Assembly (NCBI RefSeq): GCF_946404245.1
Contig: NZ_CAMJCX010000005.1
Span: 1 to 55,307, forward strand
DNA length: 55,307 bases
Direction of reading: 5' to 3'
Source of the DNA: an uncultured Methanobrevibacter sp.
Lineage (GTDB): Archaea > Methanobacteriota > Methanobacteria > Methanobacteriales > Methanobacteriaceae
In this document: positions 54,014 through 55,307 of the stretch, piece by piece
Position numbering within the stretch: position 1 is the first letter of the stretch
Layout: every line of letters starts with the position of its first letter
Position numbers and translations under genes: made by a program
Notes under the pieces: generated by a model
What the model was told of the DNA's origin: nothing
Databases searched by the model: none
The model's input: only the letters and a program-made list of their open reading frames with translations

Positions 54014-54544
54014 ATGTTAATCGGTTTAATTTCAGACACACATATTCCGGACAGGGCAAGAATAATACCTCAAAATGTCATTGATGCATTTGAAGGAGTT
54101 GACTTAATCATACATGCTGGCGACTTGACATCACTTAGAGTCATTGAAGAACTGGAAAAAATAGCTCCAGTGATGGCAGTTCAGGGAAATATGGATAGGG
54201 CTAATGGAATTAACCTGCCTAAAGCTAAAACCATAGAAGCCGAAGGTCTGAAAATCGGAGTAGTTCATGGAGAAGTATACCCAAGAGGAGACACACAGCA
54301 ATTAGTATACCTGGCAAAAGAGTTGGGCGCAGACATATTGGTTTCAGGCCACTCCCACCAACCGAAAATAGAAAAAACTGACGGAGTTTTGTTAATAAAT
54401 CCGGGAAGTCCAATAGTACCAAGACTTGCAGACAGAACAGTAATGCTACTTGAAATAAACAATAAGGAAGTTGACGTGGAGATTGTAAAAATTGGAGCAC
54501 CAGTCTGCAGTGCATTGGATTTTGATAAATTTAAGAGGGATTAG
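54014..54544 (+). CDS. YfcE/MJ0936-type metallophosphoesterase
   Basis: A 176-residue calcineurin-like phosphodiesterase. The metal motifs are [10 protein letters not shown] (residues 4-13), HAGDLTS, VQGNMD, VVHGEVY and [10 protein letters not shown]. Archaeal members cleave phosphodiester model substrates; the natural one is unknown. It ends one base before the rlmE start, so the two are co-transcribed. Confidence 0.88.
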   Translation: MLIGLISDTHIPDRARIIPQNVIDAFEGVDLIIHAGDLTSLRVIEELEKIAPVMAVQGNMDRANGINLPKAKTIEAEGLKIGVVHGEVYPRGDTQQLVYLAKELGADILVSGHSHQPKIEKTDGVLLINPGSPIVPRLADRTVMLLEINNKEVDVEIVKIGAPVCSALDFDKFKRD

Positions 54545-54545
54545 A

Positions 54546-55181
54546 ATGGGAAGCAGATGGCAAGTGGAAAAGCATAACGATCCATATTATAAAAAAGCTA
54601 AAAAAGAGGAATATCGTTCAAGAGCATCATATAAACTCAAACAGCTCGATAAAAGATTTAAGATTATCAAAGAAGGAAATACTGTTGTCGATTTAGGTGC
54701 AGCGCCGGGAGGCTGGTCACAGGTGGCCTTGGAAAAGGTTGGAGAAGACGGGCTTGTCGTTGGTGTTGACTTAAACAGATTCAAAAAATTCCATGAAGAG
54801 AATTATTACGGAATGAGAGGAGATTTCACAACCCCTGAAGTTCAGGAAAAAATTATGGAAATAATCGGCGGAAAAGCAAAGGTAGTCATGTCCGACGCAT
54901 CACCTTCATTAAGCGGAATTAAAAATATCGACCAGCTGAGGTCAATAGATTTGACATATTCAGTTATTGGAATAGCTGAGAATATCCTAGAACCTAAGGG
55001 AAACCTGGTGATGAAAGTATTTCAGGGCCCAGAATATAAAGAAATGCTGGATTCACTTAAAACCAAATTCAGACATGTGAGAACAACCAAACCTGCATCA
55101 TCCCGTAAAAAAAGTTCTGAAATGTATGTTGTGGGATTAGAATATATGCCTAATAAACACCAGAAAAAACGGAAAAAATAA
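54546..55181 (+). CDS. rlmE: 23S rRNA 2'-O-methyltransferase RlmE (FtsJ)
   Basis: A 211-residue RrmJ/FtsJ enzyme that methylates the 2'-OH of a uridine in the A-loop of 23S rRNA. The SAM site is [15 protein letters not shown], and the Lys-Asp-Lys-Glu tetrad lies in [28 protein letters not shown] and SSEMYVVG. The ATG at 54546 ([10 protein letters not shown]) follows the upstream stop by one base; a further upstream ATG would overlap that gene by 53 bases. The C-terminus is lysine-rich. It is followed by the edge of an insertion element. Confidence 0.95.
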   Translation: MGSRWQVEKHNDPYYKKAKKEEYRSRASYKLKQLDKRFKIIKEGNTVVDLGAAPGGWSQVALEKVGEDGLVVGVDLNRFKKFHEENYYGMRGDFTTPEVQEKIMEIIGGKAKVVMSDASPSLSGIKNIDQLRSIDLTYSVIGIAENILEPKGNLVMKVFQGPEYKEMLDSLKTKFRHVRTTKPASSRKKSSEMYVVGLEYMPNKHQKKRKK

Positions 55182-55197
55182 TTCATTTGAACTTCCG

Positions 55198-55216
55198 CCA
55201 ACTTTTAAGAAGTTGG
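55198..55216. repeat. Subterminal hairpin of the insertion element
   Basis: CCAACTT, TTAAG, AAGTTGG form a perfect stem-loop that includes the tnpB-like stop codon. IS200/IS605 ends carry such hairpins, which the transposase recognises as single-stranded DNA. Confidence 0.5.
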
Positions 55217-55307
55217 GGATTCTCGATTTTTTAACATACTCTTTGTTGAGTGGAATGTTAATACTTTCGAGCCGATACCCGCGCACCGCAGGCCATGACA
55301 ATCCCAA
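55205..55307 (-). CDS. tnpB: TnpB-like protein, C-terminal tail (partial)
   Basis: On the minus strand 34 codons run in from the window edge to a TAA at 55205-55207, translating to DCHGLRCAGIGSKVLTFHS and then TKSMLKNRESPTS. The G-x-x-x-AG-x motif and the closing S-x-LK-x-ES resemble the poorly conserved ends of IS605 OrfB/TnpB proteins after their RuvC domain. The evidence is only the tail pattern plus the element-end hairpin, so the call is tentative; the catalytic part lies outside the window. Confidence 0.42.
   Translation of the reverse strand, partial: WDCHGLRCAGIGSKVLTFHSTKSMLKNRESPTS

Larger units (their letters stand above)
55187..55307 (-). mobile_element. Right end of an IS200/IS605-family element (partial)
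   Basis: The last 121 bases look unlike the surrounding DNA: higher GC in the distal part, with a perfect 7-bp imperfect-loop hairpin (CCAACTT 55198-55204, AAGTTGG 55210-55216) of the kind that marks IS605 ends, and a tnpB-like tail reading in from the right. The rest of the element lies outside the window. The RNA that guides TnpB would overlap this same end. Confidence 0.5.

Noticed and set aside
54492-54545. Longer start of rlmE
   Set aside because: It would overlap the phosphodiesterase gene by 53 bases; MGSRWQ one base after that gene's stop is the usual family start.

Overview
The window is a low-GC, gene-dense stretch of a methanogenic archaeon of the order Methanobacteriales, most likely a host-associated Methanobrevibacter. 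The evidence is the methanogen-specific pair YcaO/TfuA that thioamidates McrA, a CofA-like lactaldehyde dehydrogenase (coenzyme F420 route), archaeal PurP, Thg1, NucS/EndoMS, families typical of Methanobrevibacter (DUF4013, DUF5518), a large beta-helix adhesin-like protein, archaeal TATA boxes (TTTATATA type), and Shine-Dalgarno motifs of the GGAGGTGAT type with several GTG and TTG starts. The species cannot be named from the sequence alone. No rRNA, tRNA or CRISPR array was recognised.

Layout. 1-5.4 kb: the end of serA; a minus-strand unit nadX - thg1 - JAMM protease; a PRC-barrel gene; a tRNA-binding-domain gene; the 3' remnant of a solute-binding protein; lactaldehyde dehydrogenase. 5.4-12.5 kb: a membrane region with two TMEM175-type channels, two DUF4013 proteins, an orphan pilin plus TadC-like platform, TrkH, a small membrane protein and a SpoIIM-like protein. 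12.6-17.7 kb: surface-related genes (acyltransferase 3, alpha/beta hydrolase, 1013-residue adhesin-like protein). 18.0-21.3 kb: an overlapping four-gene operon with a bacterial-style partner switch (STAS antagonist, HATPase kinase, membrane SpoIIE/RsbU phosphatase) ending in a phosphopantetheinyl transferase. 23.3-26.8 kb: M50 protease - YcaO - TfuA - three-cysteine LarE-like sulfur transferase, a candidate McrA thioglycine module. 26.8-29.8 kb: UspA, CBS protein and amidohydrolase. 30.5-34.9 kb: carAB. 35-40.7 kb: flavin reductase, SNF2 helicase, nadC, RNase Z, MscS, nadA. 40.7-44.1 kb: three tandem MetX-like hydrolases, two of which have lost the nucleophile serine. 44.2-55.2 kb: nucS, a zinc-ribbon/PsbP-like protein, nitrilase, HEAT protein, SDR, Lhr-type helicase, DUF5518 protein, purP, phosphodiesterase, rlmE. 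The right edge cuts into an IS200/IS605-type element, with a tnpB tail and its end hairpin.

How it fits together. Most genes are housekeeping: NAD through aspartate dehydrogenase/NadA/NadC, pyrimidine and arginine precursors through CarAB, purines through PurP, tRNA and rRNA maturation. The accessory interest lies in the thioamidation operon with a possible dedicated sulfur donor, the partner-switch operon in an organism without sigma factors, and the decaying hydrolase array. Many genes overlap by 1-11 bases, and several convergent pairs share short hairpin terminators.
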